From IMG/VR virus record IMGVR_UViG_3300029908_000007, positions 62,001-126,000 of that record: 64,000 nt of DNA, one strand, 5' to 3'. This document shows, in pieces, positions 6,522 to 14,977 of the stretch. The notes under the pieces were generated by a model. The model saw only the letters and a list, made by a program, of their open reading frames with translations. It searched no databases and was not told where the DNA came from. Each line of letters begins with the position of its first letter. Positions within the stretch are counted from its first letter, which is position 1. Position numbers and translations under genes: made by a program. This DNA comes from a virus.

Positions 6522-8693
6522 ATGCTAAAACTCAAAAAACTTACATTTTCTAATATAGGCCGTTTCACAGACGAGCAAAACGTTGACTTCACTAAACTCG
6601 GCTCCCTCGTGCAAGTAGACGCACAAAACAATAATACCGGTGGCAGCTCAGGTTCTGGGAAAAGTACCATTTTTAATGGGCTAGATTGGCTTCTCGGTCT
6701 ATCCGACATCAGCACTTCTACTTTACAATCTCGTCTAACCAAAAGTCATATCTCGGTTTCCGGTGAGTTCGATTGGGATGGGAAATCCGTTACAATAACT
6801 AGAAATCGAAAACTATCTATCGTCATAGATGGCAACGAAACGACAGGCTCTAGTAAGATCAGCGAAGAGAAGCTCGATGAGATCCTGGGAATGCCCAGGA
6901 ACCTATTCCGGCCTCTCCTTCATAAGCGCCAGGGAGAAACTGGCTTCTTTTTGGGCCTAACCCCGGCTAAGATGAATGATTTCCTAGTTGATACCTTAGG
7001 TCTGTCCCAAATCCGCTCTAAAGTCGACGTAATCGACGGCAAGACCAAAGAATTGGGTCTGGCAAAGATAGGTGCGCAAACCGGCCTTGCAGTCGCCCAG
7101 GCCAGTCTAGAGGCTAATAAACGGGCCTTAGAGGCAGTAGGAGACGAACCCGTGACTAGCGTACACCAGGACCTCGTAGAAGGCTGGAAGCTGCGCTGTG
7201 TAGCCGCTAATACCGACCTAATGACCGCCAAAGACCGGCAGGCCATTGAGAAGTCTCAATTGGAAACCAAAAAGCCAAAACTAGTCATTAATCCTTTTTC
7301 AGCAGCGGCTTTAGAAGCAAACCAAATGCGAGAAAAAGAACTCAACAGATTGATTAACGAATCTCTCTATCAGGAAAGAGATCGTCAGACTCTTGTAAAT
7401 AAGGAGATCTCCAAGCTAAAACTGGACCTATCTACCCAGGTCGCGACCATCAATGCCAGGACTAGTAAAGAAGTCGCCATTCTTAACGCTAAACTGTCGG
7501 AGACCGCTATGGCCATCCGTCTTGGAGCGATGTCTAAAGAGGAGGCCATTAAAATTGCCTCTAAAATTAAGACCGTAAGAGCTGGAACCTGCTATACCTG
7601 TAATCAAGTATGGGTTTCTGCTTCAGAAGAAGAGAGGTTATTGGCTAGTCTCGGCGAGCACAAGGCTAAGATAATCTCCGCAAAAGATGCGGAGAATAAT
7701 GCTATTGAACTCCGCACCGCAATTGCCTATATCCAGGATAGTTCCAGTAAAGATATCGAAGGCCTTAATAAGGATTATTCACTTAATATTCAGGGATTGA
7801 CGGAACAAGCCAAACCACGAATTCCTGCCGAGATCCCCGGTCTAAGAGCTGATTTGGCCAACATCATTGATTTGATCCAGAAAGAAAAAGTCAAGGAAGC
7901 CGCTCATAACGAAGAACAGAACAAGACCAACAATCAGACCATGTCTGCTTTCTTCGCCGACCAAAAAGTTTTGGCCGCTAGACATCAAGAAGAACTCCAA
8001 GTTGTTAATAAAGAACTTGAAGAAGCTCGAAGTCAGTGTGAACGGCTTAGCTCCGAACTCAGGAATCACGAAACCAATCTGGCCAAACATAAACAGGTTC
8101 TGAAGAGTCTGACGGATGCCCAAAACGAACAGACCTCAAAAGTAGAACAAATGACCCTAAAAGTAGGTCAAGTCGAAGAGAAGCTAGTCATGGCCGAGGA
8201 AGTCAAGCGCTGTCTTAAATCCTATCTGAGTTGCAGTTTTGATGATGCCTTGGATAGTATCAGCGATTCCGCGACGGCCATCCTACGGGCGGTTCCAACT
8301 ATGGCAAACGCAACTATCCGTTTGGAAGGAACAAAGGAAACCGGCGCAGGAGCCATCAAAGATCAAATCAATGCCTGTATTGATAACGATGGAGAAATTG
8401 GAATTCCTATCAAAAGTCTTTCCGGTGGCGAGCGCTCAGCCGTAGATCTGGCCATCGATCTCGCTGTAGGCAATTTGATTCAAGAAAAAGCCAATAAAGG
8501 AATCGATGTCATGATCCTAGATGAGCCCTTTAATGGATTTGACAGCATTGGTATCGAGCATTCCCTTGAAATGATTAGGACTTTTGCCGTCGACAAGAAG
8601 ATCTTGATCGTCGAACACGATGGCGTCGCAAAAGAGTTTATTCAGGACCGCATTACCGTAGTCCGCGACGGAGAAATTAGTAGTGTAAAATAG
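6522..8693 (+). CDS. Rad50/SbcC-like recombination ATPase (T4 gp46-like)
   Basis: 723-residue SMC-like ATPase, partner of the Mre11-like nuclease at 3222. Motifs in order are Walker A GGSSGSGKST at 40-49, a first coiled-coil arm, a zinc hook with CYTC near residues 356-359, a second arm rich in Glu, Lys and Gln, the ABC signature LSGGERSAVDLA near 633, and Walker B ILDEPFNGFD near 664. Length is close to T4 gp46 and shorter than SbcC. The complex would tether and process broken DNA ends. The upstream promoter is unusual in that the -10 is 7 nt from the ATG and there is no ribosome binding site, so the mRNA is probably leaderless. Confidence 0.88.
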   Translation: MLKLKKLTFSNIGRFTDEQNVDFTKLGSLVQVDAQNNNTGGSSGSGKSTIFNGLDWLLGLSDISTSTLQSRLTKSHISVSGEFDWDGKSVTITRNRKLSIVIDGNETTGSSKISEEKLDEILGMPRNLFRPLLHKRQGETGFFLGLTPAKMNDFLVDTLGLSQIRSKVDVIDGKTKELGLAKIGAQTGLAVAQASLEANKRALEAVGDEPVTSVHQDLVEGWKLRCVAANTDLMTAKDRQAIEKSQLETKKPKLVINPFSAAALEANQMREKELNRLINESLYQERDRQTLVNKEISKLKLDLSTQVATINARTSKEVAILNAKLSETAMAIRLGAMSKEEAIKIASKIKTVRAGTCYTCNQVWVSASEEERLLASLGEHKAKIISAKDAENNAIELRTAIAYIQDSSSKDIEGLNKDYSLNIQGLTEQAKPRIPAEIPGLRADLANIIDLIQKEKVKEAAHNEEQNKTNNQTMSAFFADQKVLAARHQEELQVVNKELEEARSQCERLSSELRNHETNLAKHKQVLKSLTDAQNEQTSKVEQMTLKVGQVEEKLVMAEEVKRCLKSYLSCSFDDALDSISDSATAILRAVPTMANATIRLEGTKETGAGAIKDQINACIDNDGEIGIPIKSLSGGERSAVDLAIDLAVGNLIQEKANKGIDVMILDEPFNGFDSIGIEHSLEMIRTFAVDKKILIVEHDGVAKEFIQDRITVVRDGEISSVK

Positions 8694-8696
8694 TTC

Positions 8697-8725
8697 TTGA
8701 CTTTAGGGAGGGCTTGTTGTAGATT
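8697..8725 (+). promoter_or_regulatory. Sigma-70 type promoter
   Basis: TTGACT at 8697-8702, 17-bp spacer, TAGATT at 8720-8725, starting just after the gp46-like stop. An AGGAG ribosome binding site follows at 8733-8737 before the ATG at 8743. It would drive the small-gene block that includes the sponge-like protein. Confidence 0.6.
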
Positions 8726-8742
8726 AGCTGGCAGGAGACGAT

Positions 8743-8949
8743 ATGGAACGACAATGTCAATGCTCATGCAATTGTAGTGTTTGGACGACAAATAGCAACA
8801 GTATTTGTGGTTATTGCGATGATTGTTATAAGAAAAACTCTCGAACTTTCTCAGAGCAAATGAAAGAAGCATCGCTGACAATGGAAGCCAGAATTGAAGG
8901 TCTAGAAGCCGCCGTAAAACGTCTTAACCGAGAACTGGGGCTAAAATGA
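8743..8949 (+). CDS. Small cysteine-cluster protein
   Basis: 68 residues. The first 28 residues hold seven cysteines (CQCSCNC, then CGYCDDC), enough for one or two zinc sites. The second half is a short amphipathic helix or coiled coil. First gene behind the promoter at 8697, with a good AGGAG site, and overlaps the next gene by 4 nt. No family is recognised. It opens the block of short genes leading to the Acb2-like gene. Confidence 0.55.
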   Translation: MERQCQCSCNCSVWTTNSNSICGYCDDCYKKNSRTFSEQMKEASLTMEARIEGLEAAVKRLNRELGLK

Positions 8950-9353
8950 TTCTACTTGAACTTACAACTAAAGAAGCCGAATTCATTAGGGAAGTCATTG
9001 CTTTGGAGAAAAACTCTGTGACTAATTCCAAATTGGAATGGGCAGAAAAGGAAAGAAAAACAGGTATTTGTAATTCTTTTTTAGCTAAAGTAGATCACGC
9101 TTCGGAGCCACAAAAAGATGTTATGATTACCGCCAACGATCTCTTTCTCCTGATCTCCCAGGCCAAACGGGAATATCTGAGTTTAAATAGCGGATTGCAT
9201 ATTTCCGGCATAGAGGTTGACAAAAAAGACCTCCCACATATTAGTGTGACCAACGCCTTATTGTTGTTTTTGAATGGGGAAAACTTACTGAAAAAAATGG
9301 TAAGATTTGATATAACCGACCAAAGCGGTCAATACGAGGAGCTAGAAGAATAA
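8946..9353 (+). CDS. Unknown helical protein
   Basis: 135 residues, starting in an ATGA overlap. The N-terminal half is helical and charged with the pattern LELTTKEAEFIREVIALEK. No motif, membrane helix or signal peptide is visible. It ends one nucleotide before the Acb2-like gene, so the two are surely on one transcript. Function unknown. Its place in a run of short early genes suggests a host take-over or anti-defence role, but this is context only. Confidence 0.55.
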   Translation: MILLELTTKEAEFIREVIALEKNSVTNSKLEWAEKERKTGICNSFLAKVDHASEPQKDVMITANDLFLLISQAKREYLSLNSGLHISGIEVDKKDLPHISVTNALLLFLNGENLLKKMVRFDITDQSGQYEELEE

Positions 9354-9354
9354 T

Positions 9355-9567
9355 ATGTTTGATACACATAAACTGAATGAAGCCGGATTTGCAGCGGTCA
9401 AAACGCTAAAAACGAATATGGCCGCAGCTGTCCAAGAAGCACTTTCCCTTATGCCAGAAGGTCGAGAAAGGTCTATTTTTGTAACCAAGATCGAAGAAGC
9501 AATGTTTTTTGGAACCAAAGCCGTTGCTTCCGATCGCAACTTTCACACAGAAGTAGTTAAATATTAA
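9355..9567 (+). CDS. Acb2/Tad1-hairpin family protein, probable anti-defence nucleotide sponge
   Basis: 70 residues forming two helices joined by a short turn. Residues 32-58, LMPEGRERS then IFVTKIEEAMFFGTKAVA, match the signature of the Acb2/Tad1 hairpin family as I know it, roughly P-x-GREKSLALTKLEEAMMWAxKAIA. Acb2 proteins bind cyclic di- and trinucleotides made by CBASS defence enzymes, and Tad1 proteins bind the signal made by Thoeris; both work as small sponges. The GRE(R/K)S turn and the TK(L/I)EEA helix are the ligand-pocket part. This copy is short and has FF where many members have MW. Which nucleotide it binds cannot be told. It lies in a block of short early genes behind the promoter at 8697, which suits an early anti-defence protein. 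Confidence 0.72.
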   Translation: MFDTHKLNEAGFAAVKTLKTNMAAAVQEALSLMPEGRERSIFVTKIEEAMFFGTKAVASDRNFHTEVVKY

Positions 9568-9577
9568 GGAGAATAAT

Positions 9578-9778
9578 ATGGAAAGACAGAAAGAATTATT
9601 TTTAGTTTGGCAAGGTGGAGCAGACGAACAGTTTTATAATCAATACGAGTCATTGGTAGATGCTGTTAGCTCAGAAGAAGAAGGTACTGAAATTTTTGAA
9701 GCAAAACTCACTTCTCTTGGTAGTTATAGGCTAGTGACTAAGATGATAAAAGAAAAGAAATCAAAGAAGGCAGAATAA
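9578..9778 (+). CDS. Unknown small acidic protein
   Basis: 66 residues behind an AAGGAG site at about 9567-9572. The N-terminus (KELFLVWQGGADEQFYNQYESLVDAV) suggests strand then helix. The end is lysine-rich. No known motif. It sits between the Acb2-like gene and another small gene with almost no spacing, so it is co-transcribed with them. Confidence 0.5.
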   Translation: MERQKELFLVWQGGADEQFYNQYESLVDAVSSEEEGTEIFEAKLTSLGSYRLVTKMIKEKKSKKAE

Positions 9779-9779
9779 C

Positions 9780-10082
9780 ATGGCAAAATTCAAAAAAGAA
9801 CCCCTCACAGAACTACAGAAAATTGCAAAGAAAATCGGACCCGATGCCGAAGACGTTCTAGCCGAACTCGAAGCCATGGATGTGCCCGGTCTTAACAAAC
9901 GCATTGCTCAGGCAAACCAGGCAATATCTGATACAAAGGAAGAACTGGATAACAATCCCGCCTATCAGCAAGTTCTGGCCGATAAGAAACTGCTCGGCAG
10001 CGGTTTCAAAGAAGTGAAAGCGCGGCAGAACGCGATTATTGCTATCTCGGTTCAACTCAGGAAGGACAAGGGAGAAGCATGA
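9780..10082 (+). CDS. Unknown helical protein
   Basis: 100 residues, almost entirely predicted helix with heptad-like spacing (residues 25-60). Highly charged, no cysteine, no membrane segment. The ATG at 9780 is one nucleotide past the previous stop, and the gene ends in an ATGA overlap with the next. Function unknown. Confidence 0.5.
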   Translation: MAKFKKEPLTELQKIAKKIGPDAEDVLAELEAMDVPGLNKRIAQANQAISDTKEELDNNPAYQQVLADKKLLGSGFKEVKARQNAIIAISVQLRKDKGEA

Positions 10083-10408
10083 AAACCGCAGTCGAATCTA
10101 ATGCAGAGACATTGGTGAGTAGAGGAGAGCGATTTAGTCTAGAAACCCTTATGTCTATTATAGAAGATAGTGTATGTAGATCTGTAGACGATGGCGAATT
10201 TGAAACTACTGTTGGTACATATAATTTTATCGCTTCTGATGTAGCTCTGGCTCAAAAAATACTAAAGAATTTGGGATACGATGTTGGAGATGGTGGTGAT
10301 TATCTAAGAATAAACTGGTCGAGCCGCACAGTTCCGAAATCCCAATCCTGTGGACCCAGCTTCTGTGAAGACTGTAATTGTGGTAAGAAAGAGCAAGTTG
10401 AATGCTGA
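10079..10408 (+). CDS. Unknown protein with C-terminal cysteine cluster
   Basis: 109 residues. The body is mixed helix and strand. The tail SCGPSFCEDCNCGKKEQVEC has five closely spaced cysteines plus a last one, a possible metal site. It overlaps the preceding gene by 4 nt, and the resolvase start at 10398 lies inside its last codons, so translation is probably coupled. No family recognised. Confidence 0.5.
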   Translation: MKTAVESNAETLVSRGERFSLETLMSIIEDSVCRSVDDGEFETTVGTYNFIASDVALAQKILKNLGYDVGDGGDYLRINWSSRTVPKSQSCGPSFCEDCNCGKKEQVEC

Positions 10409-11063
10409 ACGCGTGCTAGCCCTAGACGTCAGTACGAAAACGGGATGGGCGGCTGCGATCAGCTCCTCTCAGGGCATTGAGTTATTGGACTACGGAACCA
10501 TTCCACAGATTCATAAACCCGATGGTGACTATCCTGGCGTCTACGTTGACTGGTCAATACTGTGTTTCAAAGAGATCAAAAAAATGATAGATAAGCTCAA
10601 ACCCCAAGTTTTAGTGATAGAAGAGACAAGTAAGGGTAGTAAGAACGCCATGAGCCAAAAGGTCCTTGAGTACATTCATTACAATTTGGCCTCCTATATT
10701 AAGGAATCTGGGATTAGGTCTGTCTATGTCCTAACAGAACAGTGGCGCCGTGAACTTGGGTGCGTTATGAACGACGCCGAAAAAGCAAAAAATAAGCAGG
10801 TCAGAGATTACAAGAAAAAGAACAAAACCAGCATATCTTATGATATAAACGGGAAACGTAATGGGTTGGTTGGCCGAAAACACGTGAATATTCGTAGGGT
10901 GAGCGAGATCTTTGCGGGACAACTAAAAGCTCCATTAAAACGCAAGGATGAAGATTTGGCTGATGGGCTCGGACTTTTAGCCTGTTACCACAACCGCAGA
11001 CTTAAAACCAACGGGAATATCCCCGAAATGACAGTCGAAGAGATTATTAAGGACAACCAATGA
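10398..11063 (+). CDS. RuvC-like Holliday junction resolvase
   Basis: 221 residues with the RNase H-like fold of RuvC. The first acidic residue is in VLALDVSTKTGWA near the N-terminus, the second in VLVIEETSKG near residue 75, and a terminal DEDLADGLGL segment gives the last acidic pair. Such enzymes cut four-way junctions made by recombination, a step needed before packaging. It is longer than bacterial RuvC because of a basic segment (around residues 125-150, rich in Lys and Asn) in the second half. The only suitable start at the junction is TTG 10398, inside the previous gene and preceded by AAAGAG. The frame is open further upstream to 10350 but overlaps more. Confidence 0.72.
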   Translation: MNAERVLALDVSTKTGWAAAISSSQGIELLDYGTIPQIHKPDGDYPGVYVDWSILCFKEIKKMIDKLKPQVLVIEETSKGSKNAMSQKVLEYIHYNLASYIKESGIRSVYVLTEQWRRELGCVMNDAEKAKNKQVRDYKKKNKTSISYDINGKRNGLVGRKHVNIRRVSEIFAGQLKAPLKRKDEDLADGLGLLACYHNRRLKTNGNIPEMTVEEIIKDNQ

Positions 11064-11071
11064 TTTTTCCC

Positions 11072-11100
11072 TTGACAAGTTCCCAAAACAGTGTTATATT
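11072..11100 (+). promoter_or_regulatory. Sigma-70 type promoter with extended -10
   Basis: TTGACA at 11072-11077, 17-bp spacer, TATATT at 11095-11100 preceded by TGT (extended -10). It is the closest to consensus in the window. An AGGAG site follows before the ATG at 11120. Confidence 0.7.
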
Positions 11101-11119
11101 TACCCCAGGAGCATAAACT

Positions 11120-12049
11120 ATGGCTAAAAATATTTGGGACGACGAACCCTTTCGTGATGGAGCGCCCACACTTCAAAACGGCGAGTGGCAGGATCAAGAA
11201 ACCTACACCCCGGCTCCTGATAATGTAATCAGGGAAGCTCGCGCTATTCAGGCCAAAACTCAGGAAGAATACGATGTTGAAGAACTTACAGATCAAGTAG
11301 CCGAAGATGGCGAGAACGAAGACGAAGATTTCACAGAAATGCTATCCGATGCCAGACTTCGCCTAGAGCAGGGTAAGCTATACGAGATGATCATCAAGCA
11401 CGATCTATTTAAGGATGTAGAAGCCGATCCCCGTGCTGTTAAAATCGTTACCAAACAAATGCAGAAAATAGCCAAAGAACTCATGGAAACCATGCTTGGT
11501 ATGCGTCAAACCGTTCAAGCCGCGCCTTCCATGATTAGTTCTCCCTTCAATAGCCTTGAAGTCGACATTCTAAAGAAACTAGCCAGTGCTGCCTCCAAAG
11601 GCGCCACAGAGACCGAAGAAGCCCAGGATGAGATGCCGGAACCCGCCGCATCTCCCAAGAGGAAGACACTTAATACCATTGGAAGCAGCCGACCTCAGCC
11701 TAAGCCCGCTCCTAGACCAATTGCTAAGAAACCCGAGCCCCTTAAGCGTCAGGCTAAGCCAAAGCTAGAATTACCACCTGAGTTTGAGCCCGATTATGTT
11801 CCCCTGGATAAGCCTATCCATAAGATGAGCGCCCAGGAACTTGCAGAACGTGACAAACAAGCCTTGGATCGCCAAAGAGGTCGTAAATCCGCGCCTCCTC
11901 CTGACAAAGCCCCTATGCCGGATTACCAAACCCAGGAAATGCTAGCAATGTCGCAGGCTTCTAGGGCAACTGGCGGAGTAGGTGGAATGACCGGCCTAAA
12001 TGGAAAGTTGTCACAGCTAATTATAGCTGGCGCAATCAAGAAAGTATAA
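11120..12049 (+). CDS. Unknown protein with acidic N-terminus and proline-rich middle
   Basis: 309 residues behind the strongest-looking promoter of the window. Residues 1-90 are acidic. Residues 90-155 look helical. Residues 165-270 are rich in Pro, Lys and Ala and probably disordered. The end is Gly/Met-rich. No catalytic motif or membrane segment. The promoter and AGGAG site predict high expression. It could be a scaffold or host-interaction protein, but that is speculation. Confidence 0.6.
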   Translation: MAKNIWDDEPFRDGAPTLQNGEWQDQETYTPAPDNVIREARAIQAKTQEEYDVEELTDQVAEDGENEDEDFTEMLSDARLRLEQGKLYEMIIKHDLFKDVEADPRAVKIVTKQMQKIAKELMETMLGMRQTVQAAPSMISSPFNSLEVDILKKLASAASKGATETEEAQDEMPEPAASPKRKTLNTIGSSRPQPKPAPRPIAKKPEPLKRQAKPKLELPPEFEPDYVPLDKPIHKMSAQELAERDKQALDRQRGRKSAPPPDKAPMPDYQTQEMLAMSQASRATGGVGGMTGLNGKLSQLIIAGAIKKV

Positions 12050-12065
12050 AGTATAAAGTAGAAAT

Positions 12066-12299
12066 ATGGCTAAGAAAAAATTTAAAGTCAGTCCCGATGG
12101 TGTTCCACACAAACCCACTTGTGATTGTTTTCAATGTTTTCCCGAAGAATCAGAATTAGAAACAAAAACTAATAAAGCTCTTGAACTCGCTGAAGCCAAT
12201 GCTAAGGCTATTCAAGAACTCGAAGTTAAAATTCAAAAAACTTTTTTAGAGTACAGTCACACGCTGGCAACTCTAAAAGACCGCAACCGTCTGCGATAA
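12066..12299 (+). CDS. Small protein with CxCxxC motif and coiled coil
   Basis: 77 residues. The N-terminal third is basic and holds CDCFQC with a nearby histidine, a possible metal site. Residues 30-70 form a likely coiled coil (regular Leu, Ala and Glu). The short gap before it contains AGTATAAAGTATAAAGTA, a small tandem duplication without obvious function. No family recognised. Confidence 0.5.
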   Translation: MAKKKFKVSPDGVPHKPTCDCFQCFPEESELETKTNKALELAEANAKAIQELEVKIQKTFLEYSHTLATLKDRNRLR

Positions 12300-12322
12300 T
12301 AACCACAAACAAGGAGAAACGA

Positions 12323-12982
12323 ATGTCTGAAGAAAATAAGAAAACCGCCACAGAACGACTGGAAGACCTGGAAGGAGCGATGTCCCAAGTAGGCCAAGCG
12401 CTTTCCTCACTGGATCCCCTAATTAGGGACCTCGGTGGAGTCAAGGAAGCTCTTAAGCTTCTCAATAATAAATTGGATGCAGTTGTCAAGGCGATCTCTG
12501 CTGGAAGTCCTTTGACCGATGAAACCCTAAACAAGCTCATGACAGCCGCAAATGCCGAAGAACTTGCTGCCAAAGTAGCAGCCATGGTTGCTCAGGGATT
12601 GCTCGTTGCTTCTGACACGGTAACCAATGATAGCTTTGTGGTTATCAACGAAGCCGATGCCGCTGGCACTGTTGTAAACCCACGTATGCAGTTCTTGGTT
12701 TCCGCACTTCAGATCGAAGAAGTTCGCACCAAGCTCGGCGGCTCCAAGGTTGGTGACAACATTCCTGTAGGAGATAAAGGTGCTTCTATCAACGTGCTGG
12801 AATCGTATACGATCGCGATTCCAAAGGCTCCAGAAGCCGCTGCTCCTGGCGAAGACGCCAATGAAGCCGGTCCCGCCGCAACTCCAGCTGCTGAAGCCGT
12901 TCCTGCTCCCGCTGCAACGGACGCCGCACCAGCTACTACCGATGCAGCTCCAGCAACCGATTCAACAGCTGCAAGCGCTTAA
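12323..12982 (+). CDS. Unknown protein with Ala/Pro-rich tail
   Basis: 219 residues behind an AAGGAG site. Residues 8-60 are a likely coiled coil. The middle (residues 85-165) is a compact mixed domain. Residues 168-219 are almost only Ala, Pro, Thr, Glu and Asp, a flexible tail with repeated ATDAAP units. The repeated units may be prone to slippage. Function unknown. Confidence 0.55.
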   Translation: MSEENKKTATERLEDLEGAMSQVGQALSSLDPLIRDLGGVKEALKLLNNKLDAVVKAISAGSPLTDETLNKLMTAANAEELAAKVAAMVAQGLLVASDTVTNDSFVVINEADAAGTVVNPRMQFLVSALQIEEVRTKLGGSKVGDNIPVGDKGASINVLESYTIAIPKAPEAAAPGEDANEAGPAATPAAEAVPAPAATDAAPATTDAAPATDSTAASA

Positions 12983-12990
12983 GGAATACG

Positions 12991-14601
12991 ATGACGCGTA
13001 GAAGACATACCCTAGCTAGAGAAAAAAGAACCGAGTTGACCCCAACAGGTGTCGAAATTCTCAACGCGTATTTATCTATTATTGAAGATAGTGGTAAGTA
13101 CCCTAGCAGACCAGAAATGAACCTGCTAGGGTACAACAGGGACGCCATAAGAGATAATTTTGGATCATTGGAGTCTTTAAAGGAATACGTAGTCAAAAAC
13201 TATCCCGAAGTAGTTGAAAACATTACCGAAGAAAAAATCAAGAATAGTAACAGTGCTCAGGATCTAGCCAAGCTTATCAAAAATCACAAGAGATTTGTAG
13301 TTACTACTGCCATTAATGGCGCACCTGTTCGTGAGGGCTTTTTAAAGAACTTAAGAGTTTACTGTAAAAAGATGAAGGCGTTGCTTTTGATCTTGCCCGC
13401 TGGGAACGAAGTAACGGATATGGACGCCGATCTCGCGGACGATGCCTGGGTTTTTGATAAAACCTATCTGAATTCAAATATCTATATCAGTGCTATCAAA
13501 GTTCCTCCCAGGAGCGTCAATCCCCTCACTTCCTTGGGTAGAATTGGACAAAGAAATGGCAGTACTATAATCGCCAGCCCAAAACAGTTCATGGAACCCG
13601 TTGCAGTTGGTGATAGCAAGATGCCACACATTATGATGTCTACAGGCGCTATCACCGAGCCCCGCTATCAGAAGAAGGGCGTTTATGACAAAAACGGCCT
13701 AATCGCCCTACACGACCATGTTTTGGGCGCCGTTGTGGTAGAAATTGAAGACGATAAATTCTACCACTTTACTCAGATTCAAGCCGAAGAATCTGGGGCT
13801 TTTGTAGAACGATGTTTGTATGTCAAGAACGGCAAGATTGGCAAGCTCAACCCATCCCACATGGTTGTTGGAGACCGCCACGTAACGGAAACCGATCCAA
13901 CCGCTGCCAAAGCCTGGGATGAGATCTCCGAATTCTGTGGTTATCCGACTTTGGTAGAACACGACTTCCTTTCTGGGGTTTTCGGCAACCATCACGAAGA
14001 ACATAATCAAATCATTAGAGCGGCTTTGTCGGCCATGAATAAGTTGAACATGGAAGAAGAATTTAGAGCTTGCGGTAAGGAAATTGACAGGCTCACAGAA
14101 AAACAAGATATGATTATGGTGGCCTCAAACCATCACGATTTTGTCAACAAGTATATTACATATGGAACCTATCACAAGGATCCACAAAATCTGGATTTTG
14201 CTTCTAAGCTGATTTCTCCAATGATTCGAGGCGAAGACCCGGTTCGTTACGCCCTAGAAAAATTGATTGGACTTAAAAGACCGCATAGAGTAAAATGGCT
14301 AAAGAGAGATGAAAGCTACAATGTTGCTGGAATCGAACTAGGTGCCCACGGAGATAAGGGCGCCAATGGATCCAAGGGATCTCCAAATACCTTGGAAAAA
14401 GGGTACGGGAATTGTGTCGTCGGACACAGCCACACACCCAAGATTATAAGAGGATTCTGGCAAGTGGGAACTAGTACTTATTTAAAGCTGCCCTATACTC
14501 AGGGAACTTCGAGTTGGTGTCATACCGTCTGTTTGGTATACGATAACGGGGCTAGGCAGCAAATTTTCTCAATCGGCGGACGCTGGAGACTTAATGGGTA
14601 A
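12991..14601 (+). CDS. Metallophosphoesterase resembling phage T5 A1
   Basis: 536 residues. The calcineurin-like metal motifs appear in the second half: VVGDRHVTETDP around 292-303, EHDFLSG with HHEEHN around 327-341, VASNHHDF around 373-380 (in the place of GNHD) and VVGHSHTP around 474-481. The first 90 residues contain a helix-turn-helix-like repeat ending in NFGSLESLKEYV, similar to repeats seen next to homing nucleases. T5 A1 is a protein of similar size needed for second-step DNA entry and host DNA breakdown; the resemblance is by motif and length as I recall it. The substrate here is unproven. It could act as a nuclease on host DNA. It overlaps the next gene by 8 nt. Confidence 0.6.
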   Translation: MTRRRHTLAREKRTELTPTGVEILNAYLSIIEDSGKYPSRPEMNLLGYNRDAIRDNFGSLESLKEYVVKNYPEVVENITEEKIKNSNSAQDLAKLIKNHKRFVVTTAINGAPVREGFLKNLRVYCKKMKALLLILPAGNEVTDMDADLADDAWVFDKTYLNSNIYISAIKVPPRSVNPLTSLGRIGQRNGSTIIASPKQFMEPVAVGDSKMPHIMMSTGAITEPRYQKKGVYDKNGLIALHDHVLGAVVVEIEDDKFYHFTQIQAEESGAFVERCLYVKNGKIGKLNPSHMVVGDRHVTETDPTAAKAWDEISEFCGYPTLVEHDFLSGVFGNHHEEHNQIIRAALSAMNKLNMEEEFRACGKEIDRLTEKQDMIMVASNHHDFVNKYITYGTYHKDPQNLDFASKLISPMIRGEDPVRYALEKLIGLKRPHRVKWLKRDESYNVAGIELGAHGDKGANGSKGSPNTLEKGYGNCVVGHSHTPKIIRGFWQVGTSTYLKLPYTQGTSSWCHTVCLVYDNGARQQIFSIGGRWRLNG

Positions 14602-14977
14602 AACCGAAGATCTTGCAAAGCTAGGTGTTGCAGCAAAAGATATCGAACAAAGAATGACATCCATTAAAGCTAATATGGATACTATTAAAAAAGAACTCGA
14701 TTTTTTAACTACGGTAGAAGAACAGCTAGATAGCAATGTAAAGTATCTCAAAAAGGTAAAGATCGTCGCACTAGCCAGTGAATACAAAAAAGCCAGAGAA
14801 GACCTCAAAAAGACTAAGACTCGCTTGGGCCAGATCAAAGGCGACTTAGGCAATAATGAAAGAGCATATAAAGAGCTGGAAGCAATGCTCAAAAAGAACA
14901 AGGAGGTCTATGATAAACTCTCAAAAACAAGTGATAACAACGTATTACAAGGGAAGTTTGGCCGACGCAATGGTTAA
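14594..14977 (+). CDS. Coiled-coil protein, unknown function
   Basis: 127 residues, nearly all heptad-patterned helix with alternating Lys and Glu, and a short basic tail (GKFGRRNG). It begins inside the end of the A1-like gene and ends inside the next gene. Residues 106-109 contain the bases that form an AAGGAGG site for the overlapping gene at 14910. No enzymatic motif is visible. Confidence 0.5.
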   Translation: MGKTEDLAKLGVAAKDIEQRMTSIKANMDTIKKELDFLTTVEEQLDSNVKYLKKVKIVALASEYKKAREDLKKTKTRLGQIKGDLGNNERAYKELEAMLKKNKEVYDKLSKTSDNNVLQGKFGRRNG

